DNA of 64,000 nt from Ypsolopha sequella. Taxonomy: Eukaryota; Arthropoda; Insecta; Lepidoptera; Ypsolophidae. The translations under genes were made by a program, and so were the position numbers. Positions within the stretch are counted from its first letter, which is position 1. Every line of letters starts with the position of its first letter. Below the pieces are notes generated by a model, which saw only the letters and a list, made by a program, of their open reading frames with translations, was not told the DNA's origin and did no database searches. Location: the NCBI GenBank assembly GCA_934047225.1, contig OW203988.1:558001-622000 (forward strand). Direction: 5' to 3'. Below, in pieces: positions 9,564 through 21,900 of the stretch.

Positions 9564-10319
9564 CTTGTTCCTAGGGAATGCAATCTCGTTATACCGAGAT
9601 CTCGAAATACCGAGATCTCGCACATATATTGCAAGATCAATCACGCATCGTTATCAGTGCGAGATCTCGCAAGATTTGCGAGATCAAGCGGCAGCGCATA
9701 TTACAGATGCAGGGCATTGACGACACTTGAATTACTTTAAAAAAAAGATAAACCTTTGGATTTGCTGGGTCGAGAAGACAATAACTGCATTTTGCATCAT
9801 AAAATCAACATCATTTTGTTGAAATAGATGACTCCAAACATGGAATTTAGAACCTTGTCCGCGGATGGGCTAACTTATAGGCTATTTAAAGTAAAAACAC
9901 ACGTTATCTTTAAATAAAATCATATACTCTACTCTACTGTTCACACTAACCAAATTTACCAAAAAACATAACAAAGCAAAAAAAAAAAAAAAAACACATG
10001 CCCATACAACATTAACAGTTGGTTTTTAAAGTTATTATGGAAAAAAAATCATTTGCGCTGGTATGTTTCTTTGGGAAAGTTTTTGAGTATGATCAGTAGA
10101 ATAATATAATTAACTATTATAAGTGTGTTTAAATACATCCCTTTAATTGGATTGATATCTTGTTTTAATGTTTTAATTAGTAGAAACAATATTTTTTCGA
10201 AAGAATTTTCATTAGTGCAAGATCTCACTAATACCGAGATCTTGCGAGATTGATTTTTTTAAATCTTGCAAATACCAAGATTGACATTTAGGTGCAAGAT
10301 TGCGTTCCCTACTTGTACC
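9564..10319. mobile_element. hAT-like non-autonomous element with 8-bp target duplication
   Basis: The 740-bp element 9572-10311 starts with TAGGGAATGCAATCTCG and ends with the complement of TAGGGAACGCAATCTTG (15 of 17 terminal bases match). It is flanked by CTTGTTCC (9564-9571) and CTTGTACC (10312-10319), an 8-bp duplication with one change. An 8-bp duplication and a TAGGG-type end fit the hAT superfamily. Sub-terminal GAGATCTCG/CGAGATC words are repeated near both ends, as expected for transposase-binding sites. The interior is AT-rich and holds no transposase, so it would need a helper in trans. An A-run lies at about 9981-9996. Confidence 0.88.
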
Positions 10320-11387
10320 TGTTTACTGTAGGTATTCATTTTTGAAGATACAGCCTTCAAAGTTTATCAAGTAGGTAAGATTCCCGAGATGGGTTGTCAT
10401 GGCAACGGCGGCGACTGGTAGATACAATCTAGTGGTCGCTAGCTGTATATAAATCAATGAAGGGGTTTAGTTTTTGCGTATCATCTTCAGCATCATCCTA
10501 GACTCTACTCGTGTAGAGCGACTGCCTAAGCTTGATCGTAGATATTAAGAGGATGGCCTACCCTAGCAACTTTATTGATTACCCGTCCAATGGCAAATAC
10601 CTTATACGCTTTTGATAGAGGCAATTATATGTTGGCTAATTGGCTTCTTTTTCTTGGACGCGTAATACTAATGATCACGCAGCGAAACAGCAAATTGGTG
10701 TGTTTTTAATACTGAAATATTTTGTAGGGAAAAATATATTGAATTTAAGTAGAATCCCCTCCTATTTTTATTATCTATTTTACGAAAAAAAAACACAAGT
10801 TGATCTTTTAACCGTGTCTTGAAAGAAGGTTTGAAAACCAAAAAAAAGAGGGTGGAAAGCATTTTTTTTTTGACAAAAGTGTAAATCTTAATACATTGTT
10901 TATATGAAAAATCCTTAGATAAAATATCAATAAATATATTTTTAATATATTTTTTTCAATACAAGGAGCGTCCGAATTTATTCAAACGAATCCTTTAAAG
11001 TCTGGCGTTGTTCATGTTCTAGGCTCATGTACAGTCTTAAATACATTATATATGCACAAGAATACTTCAATGAATAATAATGTACTCATTTCATGTAGGT
11101 TAAAAAAATTGGTTTCTGAACTTTTACGTTTTTGAAGGGTTTTAGGATTTTATCAAATAATGAAACCGATTGCTGTTTCAAAAATCAAAACACTGATATC
11201 ATAGACTATATATATATATATATATCATAGACTTTCTGAAGTTCTGTGACTGATCTATTTCATTCAGCACTCATTCTTCAGTACAATTTTATTATAACTA
11301 CTACAAAAAGTTAGGTGGGAAACAAGAAAACTTATAGTAGATATTGACTTTCGTTCTCTATTGTCAATTTATAGGATTAAATTTGGC
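10320..11387. other. AT-rich intergenic DNA
   Basis: No gene is supported. A short TA microsatellite lies at about 11207-11224, between two copies of ATATCATAGACT. The open frames at 10640-10862 overlap on both strands and lack motifs. Confidence 0.35.
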
Positions 11388-11453
11388 TCGTAAAAAGTGT
11401 ATTATGCGTATACCTACTTCACAAAATAAACTATTTGAATTTGAATTTGTCAT
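11388..11453 (+). mobile_element. Non-LTR retrotransposon 3' tail, family 2
   Basis: AAAGTGTATTATGCGTATAC, then CTACTTCACAAAATAAACTA and TTTGAATTTGAATTTG is the same terminal sequence as at 3720-3780. Only about 65 bp remain, indicating severe 5' truncation. Confidence 0.65.
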
Positions 11454-11579
11454 TTAGGGGCACTGAACTTACTGCATTTTCTCTACAATCTTTAAAACAA
11501 AACTGTGTCCAAAATTTACTTTCAATGATCAAAGTTTGTTAGTGCAGGTGCAGTTTGCTCAGTTGTTTTGTGGTTGATA

Positions 11580-12788
11580 TCATCTAAATTAAGTATAATT
11601 CGATCGTGTCGAACTTGAACGGTGACCTGCGCGTTTTTTTGTCCGTCCGCCCGCTGCCGTCCGCTACCCGAGCATGCCCGCCGCACGCCGCCGCCGCAGC
11701 CCGCCGCCGCGCCAGCCCGCCGCCCGCCAGGCGGTCTCAGCGCGGTGACTGAGGTTCACTTCGATTAATTAGCGGGGGTCGAGTGTCACCGCAGCGCTGC
11801 GGGGAGCGGGCGGCAGGTATGCGCGATGGTATCGCCGGGAGCCAATCGATTAATCAATTATTAAACGTCATTATTTATCCCTCGTGCGGAGGCGCCACTG
11901 CACGTCGCCCCCCACCGCATGCCGCCCCTCCCCCCGGCTCCCGGCCCATGCTGCGTCATGCTACCCCGACGACCGACGGCGGCGACAGCCGACAGACCTA
12001 TAAATTTGACTACACATCGAAGGTTGATCGCTTAACTATGATAAAGACGTAATTTACTTCCAAATATATTCGAGGCGAATGTATCAGACATTATACTGGA
12101 AAAATATTCGTCCGTCTAATTCGATAGTACATCTATCATAAATTAGTATACCATCGATAGCGGCGGCGCGGGCGCAGCAGCGACGCGGGACATTAATCTC
12201 GCTCCGGCCGGTGCTAAATAACCGCGTCGACAGGCTCAGATATAAAACTGCGGTAATAATAAATCGGTATTAAATTAACATAATTGTTCTCTTAATTTGA
12301 GTCATGTCTTTAAAATTCCTCGGTAGCCGACTCGTGAGTCGGTCCGATACTCGGAGATCTAATTCGTATGTTAATGTGAATTCCGTATCGAAGTCCGAGC
12401 GGGGCGGAGCGGGGTGGAGCGGGGTGGAGCGGTGCGTCACCAGCAATGGCCTGGTAGTTCCTGGAACCGCTCAGTGAAGAGCCAAGTGGCCACATTAGGG
12501 AGCTATCTATGCTGATATCGGCCGCTATCATCTCGAGGGCAATAACAATCGAGGAATGCTGCCATCTGCCGGCACCCGCCGCGACACACCCGCCACTGGC
12601 CCTAATAAACATATTACCCTGCTTCCTCGCCGCCTCGCGCATCATGCAGACCTTTGTACCGCCCATCACAAGGGTGACATTCCCTCGTGTCACAGGCACA
12701 GTGGGACGGTGCGAGGCAGATTCTTCAGCGCGGGACAGTTTGCATCATGTGAAAGTTAGTAGTCGGGGCGCGCAGCTGTACTCCTGGC
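11580..12788. promoter_or_regulatory. Non-repetitive CpG-rich island, candidate regulatory DNA
   Basis: GC content rises sharply at about 11600-11800 (CCGCCGCACGCCGCCGCCGC and similar) and stays mixed to the array at 12789. Homeodomain-type words such as CGATTAATTAG, AATCGATTAATC and ACATTAATC are interspersed, and GGGGTGGAGC is repeated three times near 12400-12430. A CAG|GTATGC donor-like site lies near 11815. Open frames on both strands are GC-driven and show no domain, so I do not call a gene. The function is inferred from composition only. Confidence 0.35.
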
Positions 12789-14076
12789 TTTACCCTGATT
12801 GTAGCTATATGTATAATGACTGCCGTCTTACCGTCTAGCGGTTCTTTACCCTGATTGTAGCTATATGTATAATGACTGCCGTCTTACCGTCTAGCGGTTC
12901 TTTACCCTGATTGTAGCTATAGGTATAATGACTGCCGTCTTACCGTCTAGCGGTTCTTTACCCTGATTGTAGCTATATGTATAATGACTGCCGTCTTACC
13001 GTCTAGCGGTTCTTTACCCTGATTGTAGCTATAGGTATAATGACTGCCATCTTACCGTCTAGCGGTTCTTTACCCTGATTGTAGCTATATGTATAATGAC
13101 TGCCGTCTTACCGTCTAGCGGTTCTTTACCCTGATTGTAGCTATAGGTATAATGACTGCCGTCTTACCGTCTAGCGGTTCTTTACCCTGATTGTAGCTAT
13201 AGGTATAATGACTGCCGTCTTACCGTCTAGCGGTTCCTTACCCTGATTGTAGCTATATGTATAATGACTGCCGTCTTACCGTCTAGCGGTTCTTTACCCT
13301 GATTGTAGCTATATGTATAATGACTGCCGTCTTACCGTCTAGCGGTTCTTTACCCTGATTGTAGCTATATGTATAATGACTGCCGTCTTACCGTCTAGCG
13401 GTTCTTTACCCTGATTGTAGCTATATGTATAATGACTGCCGTCTTACCGTCTAGCGGTTCTTTACCCTGATTGTAGCTATATGTATAATGACTGCCGTCT
13501 TACCGTCTAGCGGTTCTTTACCCTGATTGTAGCTATATGTATAATGACTGCCGTCTTACCGTCTAGCGGTTCTTTACCCTGATTGTAGCTATAGGTATAA
13601 TGACTGCCGTCTTACCGTCTAGCGGTTCTTTACCCTGATTGTAGCTATATGTATAATGACTGCCGTCTTACCGTCTAGCGGTTCTTTACCCTGATTGTAG
13701 CTATATGTATAATGACTGCCGTCTTACCGTCTAGCGGTTCTTTACCCTGATTGTAGCTATATGTATAATGACTGCCGTCTTACCGTCTAGCGGTTCTTTA
13801 CCCTGATTGTAGCTATATGTATAATGACTGCCGTCTTACCGTCTAGCGGTTCTTTACCCTGATTGTAGCTATATGTATAATGACTGCCGTCTTACCGTCT
13901 AGCGGTTCTTTACCCTGATTGTAGCTATATGTATAATGACTGCCGTCTTACCGTCTAGCGGTTCTTTACCCTGATTGTAGCTATATGTATAATGACTGCC
14001 GTCTTACCGTCTAGCGGTTCTTTACCCTGATTGTAGCTATATGTATAATGACTGCCGTCTTACCGTCTAGCGGTTC
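12789..14076. repeat. Minisatellite, 56 bp x 23
   Basis: The unit is TTTACCCTGATTGTAGCTAT, then AKGTATAATGACTGCC, then GTCTTACCGTCTAGCGGTTC. The array is 1288 bp, exactly 23 units. The main variation is T/G in ATATGTATAATG against ATAGGTATAATG, with G-type units confined to the left two thirds and the last eight units all T-type. Private changes occur near 13049 and 13237. Confidence 0.97.
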
Positions 14077-14099
14077 TTTTCCGATTCAGTAACACAATT

Positions 14100-14800
14100 A
14101 GCTGCTCAGGTTTTATAAGGGTTATTTCTCCGGATTTGTAACGAAATATAAAGAAATAATTATAACGGCCAAAATACAACTTTTAGCTAAGAAAACTTAT
14201 TGTAAAAGTTTATTATTTATGTAAATATATCAGGCATGATGATAACCCCACTGAGGGGTCGAAATATAGTGACTAAAACCATTTAAGTATTTATATTTAT
14301 GGGGAATATAACATATATATAAAATTAAAAAGGCCCATAAACGGTATTTTATAAAAAATCTTTTATTAACATATTGTAGCCGATTCTGAAGGCTTTAATT
14401 TTAGTTTTAGTGCTGTCAAAACTTAAATTTTTCCAAAGTAATTTAGCTTCTGTTCCTAACATTTAAAGACTATTTTGTAATTAAGAAAATTAAGTTTTGA
14501 CAGCACTAAAACTAAAATTAAAGCCTTCAGAATCAGATATCTACGTATAAATCTATTTTTAATGATATTACAGGATCTGTAAAACAATCGACTTTTCCAT
14601 AGTCGTGATACCAGCCGTAAATTCCTAAAATAATCTGATATCACGCATACGGAAAGTCCAAATATTTTGAAGCTACCATATTATCATTAAAAATATGCAT
14701 ATAGCAAACATTTAAAAATAAGTTGTTTCAGCTAAAAGATGTATTTTGGTCGTTATAATTATTTCATAATATTTAGTTACAAACCGCGATTAAAAATACA
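14100..14800. mobile_element. Fold-back element related to the 34960-36775 element, carrying MITE copy 2
   Basis: The left part (14112-14200) is the reverse complement of 36165-36268. The right part (about 14550-14800) matches 36030-36240 directly, including the hairpin around GTGATACCAGCCGTAAATT and AATAATCTGATATCACG. The two parts are inverted relative to each other. A segment with CCCCACTGAGGGGTC at 14240-14255, followed by AAACGGTATT..TTAACATATTG, is shared with about 55315-55460. A MITE sits in the middle at 14382-14534. Confidence 0.7.
14382..14534. mobile_element. MITE with long inverted repeats, copy 2
   Basis: The ends GATTCTGAAGGCTTTAATTT and the matching complement AAATTAAAGCCTTCAGAATC enclose a short interior that is the reverse complement of the interior of copy 1 (3974-4144). 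The arms pair for about 50 bases with few mismatches. The insertion interrupts the fold-back element directly after the sequence TTAACATATTG. Confidence 0.88.
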
Positions 14801-14950
14801 TTAAGTGAATCCAAAATAAGTAATACATATTACCACAGATAATATAATACTAGGTATAACTTTTGTGATAAATTATAGTAAAGTTAGTATTTATTTATTG
14901 AAAGTACAAAATTCGCATTTTTCACTCCGCCTGCGTCTTTAGGTGAATAT

Positions 14951-15031
14951 TTGACACTGCATCATATGCTCCACAAGTTGACACTGCATCATATGCTCCA
15001 CAAGTTGACACTGCATCATATGCTCCACAAG
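14951..15031. repeat. Short tandem repeat, 27 bp x 3
   Basis: Three identical copies of TTGACACTGCATCATATGCT plus CCACAAG. The unit is nine codons long and stays open on the plus strand (LTLHHMLHK), but the frame has no other support. Confidence 0.95.
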
Positions 15032-15879
15032 TACATCATATTGGAAAACGTAAAAACTAACTGCGGTGCCCAAACAGGAGAAGTTAAGCAAGAAAGATGT
15101 TTGATTTTTATTGCATACAATGTGGAAAATGTTAAAAATATAAATTTTTCGTCCTTATTATAATTTAATTGACTCAACTCGCGCAGGCTGCTCCACGGTA
15201 GACCTCTTGTCCTTCGTTTTACAATAACTTAAATTGAAAGTCGTCAACTTTGACCAAAAAGTTAATGTATAAGTTGAACCAGCGCGCAGCGTCAACCAAA
15301 GCATGTTTTGGGGCACTAGCTGAGCTACATCCTTTTATCGTGTTGTTATTTTTATTTATAGATACTCTCTACTTATGAGAACTTTTTTTCTATGTAAATT
15401 TTAAGAATCTTTATTTTTGTGAACACGCCGATAAATTTATTTTCTTTCTTTCTTTATAATAAAAAGGGATTAAAAGTGTATTGTTAAATAATGAACCAAA
15501 CCAAGTACAATGATTGTGTTATGTCATTAAATTGTCTAACAGTTGTTTGAAGTACATTTATTGTTGTGTAACAACTGCATAACAGTATCAGGAAACCGGG
15601 GCCCGACGGGGGGGGGTGACGACTACAGTGGGGCGCGCGGCGGGGGGCAGCCTCAGATACTGAGATTAATGCTGACCCATCCATTATGTAACACTAACAC
15701 CAAAACGTCCATAGCGTCCGTCGCTTGATAAATATTAAGAATACGAGAGGTTTCTGAAAGTTATTAATAATTGTTGGTCTCCTTGCCTGAAGAAACTCCT
15801 TGCATACTGTATAATATAATCTGAATATATTATTATTTTACAAAACAAGTATAAAATTCACACCGTGCGAATAAACTAA
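15032..15879. other. Intergenic DNA
   Basis: No gene is called. The stretch contains a (TTTC)-like run near 15440-15458 and a short G-rich segment (GACGGGGGGGGGTGACG) near 15604-15620. Surrounding sequence is AT-rich. Confidence 0.35.
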
Positions 15880-17260
15880 CTTTAAATTACAAATATGGCT
15901 CCCTTTTAAAACAATTTGCACAAACACTGCATTAAAGGCAGTGCAATTAATTACCAAAGACAAATGCACAAGTTTAATTATTTTGAGCTTTACAAGAGCT
16001 TCTGCGGACCGATACCGAGACAAAGTGAAGCCGACGAGTAGAGCGGCCGCAGAGCTAAGTAATGTGTGTCGCGGTCTGAGCACGTCGCCGCGCCGCGCTG
16101 TGCCGGCCGCAGACCAAAAGGCGACATTTTTTGCAAAGAGTCGTCGGCGCAGCTTTATGTGTTCCCCTGGCCCCGCACCTCTCGCCCCGCACCCTGCACC
16201 GCCCTCGTGCCGCTCGCACTCCAAGGCCTCACTTAATTAATACAACTGGACCGACTCCGACTCGGGGCCAAACAAATTTGCCTGCCCCTCCCACCCCGCG
16301 AGCCCTCGCGTCCGCCTCACCCCGGATCGAGACATTTAATTAAATTTATCGAGCTTATCTCTCGACATCTCGCCGCTCGATGGGAACCGAACGCGAAAGC
16401 TCACGAGGATTTTTTAAATTCTGAAATCCTGTGAGAACTTACCGTCCTGCTATTGATGGGGATGAATAGAATCGCGCCGCGGATAAATCACTCGGAAAAT
16501 GGACACGACGTTGGAAATAAAGTGATATGTACCTCGAACACCGGACGGCTGTACAAATTGTTATAAAAACGAGGTCCGGCCGACATCAAAGTGTCGTCCC
16601 TCCTGCACTCGAACGGTTCATTCGATTGTTCCGAGCTCTACCTCACTCCTCGCTCACTTTGTAAACAACTAATTAAAATCTAAAAACATTCCTGCAGTCC
16701 TTTTATGAAACGGTTGCAGAAAAAACAGTGTAATTGGACCGTTAATCTGAATCGCGTAGAGGCTCGTAGCACCGTCTACGAATTTTCGTAGGCCCTTCCG
16801 CATTCACGACTACAAACGAATTACGTACTTCAAGTAATTTATCTATTCCGCTGCAATAGCGATCACATTGAATGTAGCCACAGTCGAGTCGCGAGGTAAC
16901 TGCTTTAGTTCTGGGTATATTATCTATGGTTGAAAGATGAATGAGTCAGGACAGAGCCGCCAGGCTCGTCATATTCTGGCTGTCAAACCTCCCGGAGACA
17001 AATGATGACGTGTGTCGGTCGCTGCCGCTCGAGGTTTCGGACGGAGAATTGGACATGAAGATGGATGCCTGGTCCGGGAGATAAAGATCTGGTCGTTATT
17101 AGTGTTTTATAGTGAGGTCGAATCGGTTCCCAGGCTGTGGGCTGCAGGCTGCAGGCTGCAGGCTACGGGCTGCGGGGCGTCGCGCTGGCGACATTCGTTA
17201 TGCTTGTCACCACCATCACCACGTGGACGGATGGTGAACCCTCTAACTTAGTTCTATGTT
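15880..17260. promoter_or_regulatory. Non-repetitive CpG-rich island 2, candidate regulatory DNA
   Basis: GC-rich, CpG-rich sequence (notably 16000-16350 and 16540-16640) is interspersed with TTTAATTAAATTTATCGAG and CACTTAATTAATAC. A small CTGCAGG tandem (GGCTGCAGGCTGCAGGCTG) lies at about 17141-17160. Overlapping open frames on both strands between 15838 and 16343 have low-complexity, GC-driven composition and no motif. No exon is supported. A regulatory role is inferred from contrast with the AT-rich surroundings. Confidence 0.35.
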
Positions 17261-17423
17261 GTTTAGTTGTGTAGAGGATCTGTAACTAATAACTACTGCT
17301 CTTTTAATCCGTATGAGATTGATAGCAACTATTTTCCCAATTACTTATGTAAATAATATATTCTTTTTTAACCTTTAATTTTTTGTGTGACCCGACACAG
17401 ACTGAACCAGTTTTCCCAGGATT

Positions 17424-17560
17424 CATTTATTTATTTATTTGGTCTACCAACAGATGATACACTTTACAACATACAATTAAACTATCGTACTTCCGTGGGA
17501 GGAGTAGAGTGTAACTCCAATAATTACAGGTAAACACTACAATATGCAATAAAAATGAGA
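17424..17560 (-). mobile_element. LINE 3' tail fragment
   Basis: On the minus strand it ends CTGTTGGTAGACCAAATAAA followed by TAAATAAATGAAT, a polyadenylation-like terminus with short AAAT repeats typical of lepidopteran non-LTR elements. Only a short 3' piece is visible. Confidence 0.5.
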
Positions 17561-17749
17561 GGAGTAATGTGTGACGTCAGTTAGCGGAAGCAGAGACGCA
17601 CCCGTCTTGACTCTGACGTCACGTCCCTCGCCAACCAGTGCTGCTCGTTTAAACAATAATTATAATAATTACGTAATATATGTAACCAATTAATATATAT
17701 TAATATGTACATATGTAATTTTATATATTGAAATAAAAAAATAAATATA

Positions 17750-18879
17750 CGAGAGGCTAAAAAGTAACCTACCTAACTATGAAAGAAAAGACGTAACTGG
17801 ATAGTTTTTTTTTATTTTTCTATATAGTCCTCTGCTAGTAAAATGCACTTATTAAATTTTTCAAATATTGAATTCAAGCCATTAAAAAAAAAAAAACGGT
17901 TTGTCGTCAAAATAGTCAGAAACCGCTGCCTTCATTTCGTCATCGGTCATAAATCTTCGTCGCCTGAGGTCTTTCTTGAGAAGTCTAAACAGAAAATAGT
18001 CACAGGGGGCTAGATCTGGACTATAAGGGGGGTGGTCAATGGTTTCGAAGCCATTGTCTTTAATTGCTAGCTTTGTTGTGCGTGCGGTAGCACTGGTGCG
18101 TTATCGTGCAAAATCAGAATTCCTTTGCTTAGTTTACCTCGCCGTTTTTCTTTTATTGTCTCTCTTAGTTGATATAATAAGTTTGAGTAATAATCAGCAT
18201 TCATTGTAGTTTTTTTCCGTAAATAATCTATGAGCAAAATCCCTTCTGTGTCCCAAAAGATTGTAGCCATAAGTTTACCGGCCGATGGACAGACCTTAAA
18301 TTTCCGAGGCGGCTTCTCATCCTTAAATTTCCACTGTAACGACTCTTGCTTACTTTCCGGGTCCCATTGTCGAATCCAAGTCTCATCACATGTTACAATT
18401 CTAGAAATTATTTCTTCCTCTTTCCCTCGACTCATGTCCAAAAACTCTTCGCAACATTTGACACGCCTCTCCATGTCAAATGCAGTCAACATTCTAGGGA
18501 CCCAACGTGCACTAACCTTGGACATGTTCAAATGCTCATGAATTATTTCATTAACTCGCTCTTTACTGACGCCCACATCTCTAGCTATCTCCCACTGCTT
18601 CACTCGTCGGTCCTCTAATATATTTTTTTTCACCCTGGCTACATTTTCATCGGTGACGGCCGAAACTGGTCTTCCGCTACGAGGATCATCTTCGAGGCTC
18701 TCACGACCTAATTTAAACTGCCTTGACCAAAACTTTATAACAAATTCGAAAGATCACGAACTGCCAAACACACGTGACATACGCTGTCTGATCTCCGAAG
18801 GCGTATTCTCTTCTTTAGTCAAAAACTTAATCACCGCACGCTGCTCGATTTTATCCATTTTCACTTTTTCTACCGACAT
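17750..18879 (-). pseudogene. Mariner-type transposase, broken (DD34D)
   Basis: A Tc1/mariner transposase cuts and pastes its element at TA sites. Reading minus from ATG 18879 (MSVEKVKMDKIEQRAV), the N-terminal helix-turn-helix region runs to a TGA at 18754-18756. The same frame then continues through WSRQFKLGRESLEDDPRSGR to the catalytic domain: TCDETWI (first Asp), ILILHDNAP (second Asp), and YSPDLAPCDYFLF (third Asp, 34 residues after the second). A one-base deletion near 18087, just after HDNAP, shifts the frame, so two lesions inactivate it. The frame ends at TAA 17882-17884. CGAGAGGCTAAAAAGTAACC at 17750 looks like the 3' terminal repeat, preceded by TA. No matching repeat is found at the other end, which abuts a LINE tail. 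Length is about 330 residues, normal for mariner. Confidence 0.9.
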
Positions 18880-18962
18880 GTTCGAAACAATTTTGTAGGA
18901 GACAAATAAACGTGATGCAATAAACAAATGAATGTAATACATTTTGAAAATAGAATAACAAA

Positions 18963-21900
18963 CGAATATAGAATAGAATAGAATATAGTTTATTTGCGTC
19001 ATTTGGTACATAATGTTCTTATACTGAGAGGTAAAGTATTACAATGTACTTAGATAGTAACTTATATTATTAAATATTCGAAGACATTTAAAGTGTTCTT
19101 AAACTATAGTTTTAAAGAGTAGGTAACGTCATACTGGAGGCCTAACAAGCGATCAGAATACGAAGCAACAACACGTTTTGCCAATTTCGCAAAATAAAAC
19201 CTTGACCTCCCATAGTAATGGGCTTGCGTTTGTAAGGAACAAGAAAAAAAGAAGAAAGATTACGAATTGCACAAAAAGCGCCCCAGTACCTTGACATAGA
19301 CCACTCACCAAGTCTACAGTATGAAATAATGAAAGTGGAGTAATAATATTTTATTTCTAGAACATTATGTCTTTACATAAAGGGCAGTGATAACCCTAGT
19401 AAGTTTATACAAACCTGTAACAGGGTTACCACGCCCTTCCTCCAGTGGTTTTAAAGATACAGAAAAAAACTAAAATAAAATAAAGATAATACAGATTAGT
19501 TCTATAATGCTTAGTGTACAAGGGTGTGAGGGTGTATATGTGTGTGTGGATGCGTGTGTGAAGTGTATGTGTTAAAGTCACAAGTAATAAACGAAAAATA
19601 GTGTTGATTTGGTTTTACGCTGTGCTTATGGTTTAGTATACTTATTTTATTTTGGAACTTCTAGAAGAGATTCAGTTTCGTCATAAGTGAGAGTGAGAAG
19701 CCAACTTCGAATTTCTGATTTACATTTGTAGAATGGTAGCGAATAAATATTTAGTGATTTATTAGCCCTATTGTAGAGGCGGGAGCTTAAGACCGCATAA
19801 TGCCGTGCAGCTAATTGAGTCCTGTGCGGTATACCTTTGCACACTAGATCCCTTCTCCTTCTAGCTTCGACGATAGAAGGTTCATATTTAAGGGAGGAGT
19901 GTTTCCGCAGAGTGGTAGCAAGGACAAATAGCTTTCTCACAGATAAAATCTCACAGTCACTGTATAGATCAACGGTACTGTACCAGTAAGGCTTGTTGGT
20001 CATTGTCTTTAGAACGGCCCTTTGTGCTCGCTCTAGCTTGACAAGAGCCGTCTTACAGGCGCCGCCCCATGCAACAATACAGTATGAAATTATGGACTGA
20101 GCCAGGGCAAAGTAAATGGTTTTGAGAATGTCTGGGTCCGCCGAGTTTTTAAGTTTTTTGAAAACATATATGAGTTTTCGGACACGGGAGACTAGGGACT
20201 CCAGGTGCTTGTGCCAGTTTAGAGTGCTGTCCATGATGACACCCAGGTATTTGATAGTGGAGGCACGGGCTATGGGCAAACAGTCACATACTCCACCAGC
20301 CAGGCCACAGCAATGAGCTATAATTTTGTAAGTGTTAGGATCGGGTTGAGTGTTAGTGTAGTGAGAAAAGGTGATAAACTTTGTTTTTTCTACGTTTAGG
20401 GTAAGTAAATTATGCGAGAGCCAGCCCATAACCCGCCCAAGGGAGGATTCGGCATTGCAACGTGCATGTTCCCAGTGTTTACCTTTAATCAAGAGCACCG
20501 TATCATCTGCATAAGTTATGATTTTGGTATTTGGGAGCGTCATTTGGCAAAGGCTGTTTATATATATGAGAAAAAGGGTTGGACCCAGCACACTACCCTG
20601 AGGCACTCCAAATGTGAGTGATTCTATATCACTGGTGTAGGTCTTTATTTTAACATACTGGGACCGTTCACTCAAGTAACTTCGGAAAATGTCCAGTTGA
20701 ATACCTCTGATACCAATGAGCTCTAGCTTTTGAAGTAGAATGGGAACAGAGACCGTGTCGAAGGCCTTTGAGAGGTCCAGGAAGATACCTATAGTTTTAT
20801 TTTTATCATCTAACTGTTTAATTATATGGTTTGTTAGAAGCAGTACGGCGTCTTCCGTGGATTTTCCGCTTCTGAAACCAAATTGGTTTTCGGCAATAAT
20901 TTTGTTTTGGTCAAGATATTTGATGAGTCTTTTATTAAGTACTTTTTCCAAAATTTTTGAAAGGGCGGTAAGTACCGATATTGGGCGATAGTTGGAGACA
21001 CTGTCTCTGTTCCCACCCTTATATATAGGATGTACAACAGCGTTCTTAAAAACTCTCGGAAAGACACCGTTTGTCAGGCAGAGATTGAAAACCGTCATGA
21101 TGGGGAGGACTAGACAGTGACGGGCAGCTTTTAGAACCTTGGTAGAGATACCATCCGATCCTGTAGCGCAGTCACTGCGCAAACCATTAATGAGAGAGTC
21201 AATCTCCGCCTCATCAACGTTGAGCAAGGACATTGAGTTACCCATGGGATTTTCCGTGTGGCTGGTGCAAAATTCCGGTCTTAGATGTGTAGGGCGCTGA
21301 GAATTTTGTTGGTTTTGGATTTTGGAGGCCAAGTTTTCGCCTATAGTAGCAAAGTATTTGTTAACCTTAGTCACAGATTGTGTTGGATCTGGCATTGTAC
21401 TCAGCAATTCATTAAGTGGGGTGGAAGGCTGTTTCATGTTAGCAATGTTTTTGATAACGTTCCATAGATTTTTCGAATTATTTTTAGCTGCTTGTAATTC
21501 AGTTTTCTCATAGTTGTGCTTTACTTTTTTGAGCAAATTGTTACAGAAATTACGATATCTCTTAAAAGTTACTTGTAAGATTTTGTTCTCAGGGAATAGC
21601 TTAGCCTTTTTGTGTAATCGATCTCGATTCCTTATGCATTTGAGGAGCCCAGGTGTTATCCATGGTTTTATGTTTCTCTGGGCACGAGGAATTTTTATTA
21701 TGTGTGTATGAGCATTAATAGTTACTGTAATTTTGTTGACCAGTGTTTCAGCAGCTTGGTTGGGGTCCGTAGCATCTATAACAGAACTGAAGTCAGTATC
21801 AGAAAGCTCAGTAGTAACTGCAAGAAAATCCACACGAGTAGCAGTTGTTTTGGCTCTTTGTTCTTTAACTTTTAGATCCATACACAGAACAACTGGGTTA

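Noticed and set aside
12310..12838. Overlapping open frames on both strands in the CpG-rich stretch
   Set aside because: The composition follows GC content, frames overlap on opposite strands, there is no domain, and the plus frame runs into the 56-bp array.
15838..16343. Open frames with Arg/Ala/Pro-rich products
   Set aside because: Three overlapping frames on both strands have the same low-complexity character. No splice sites or motif support an exon.
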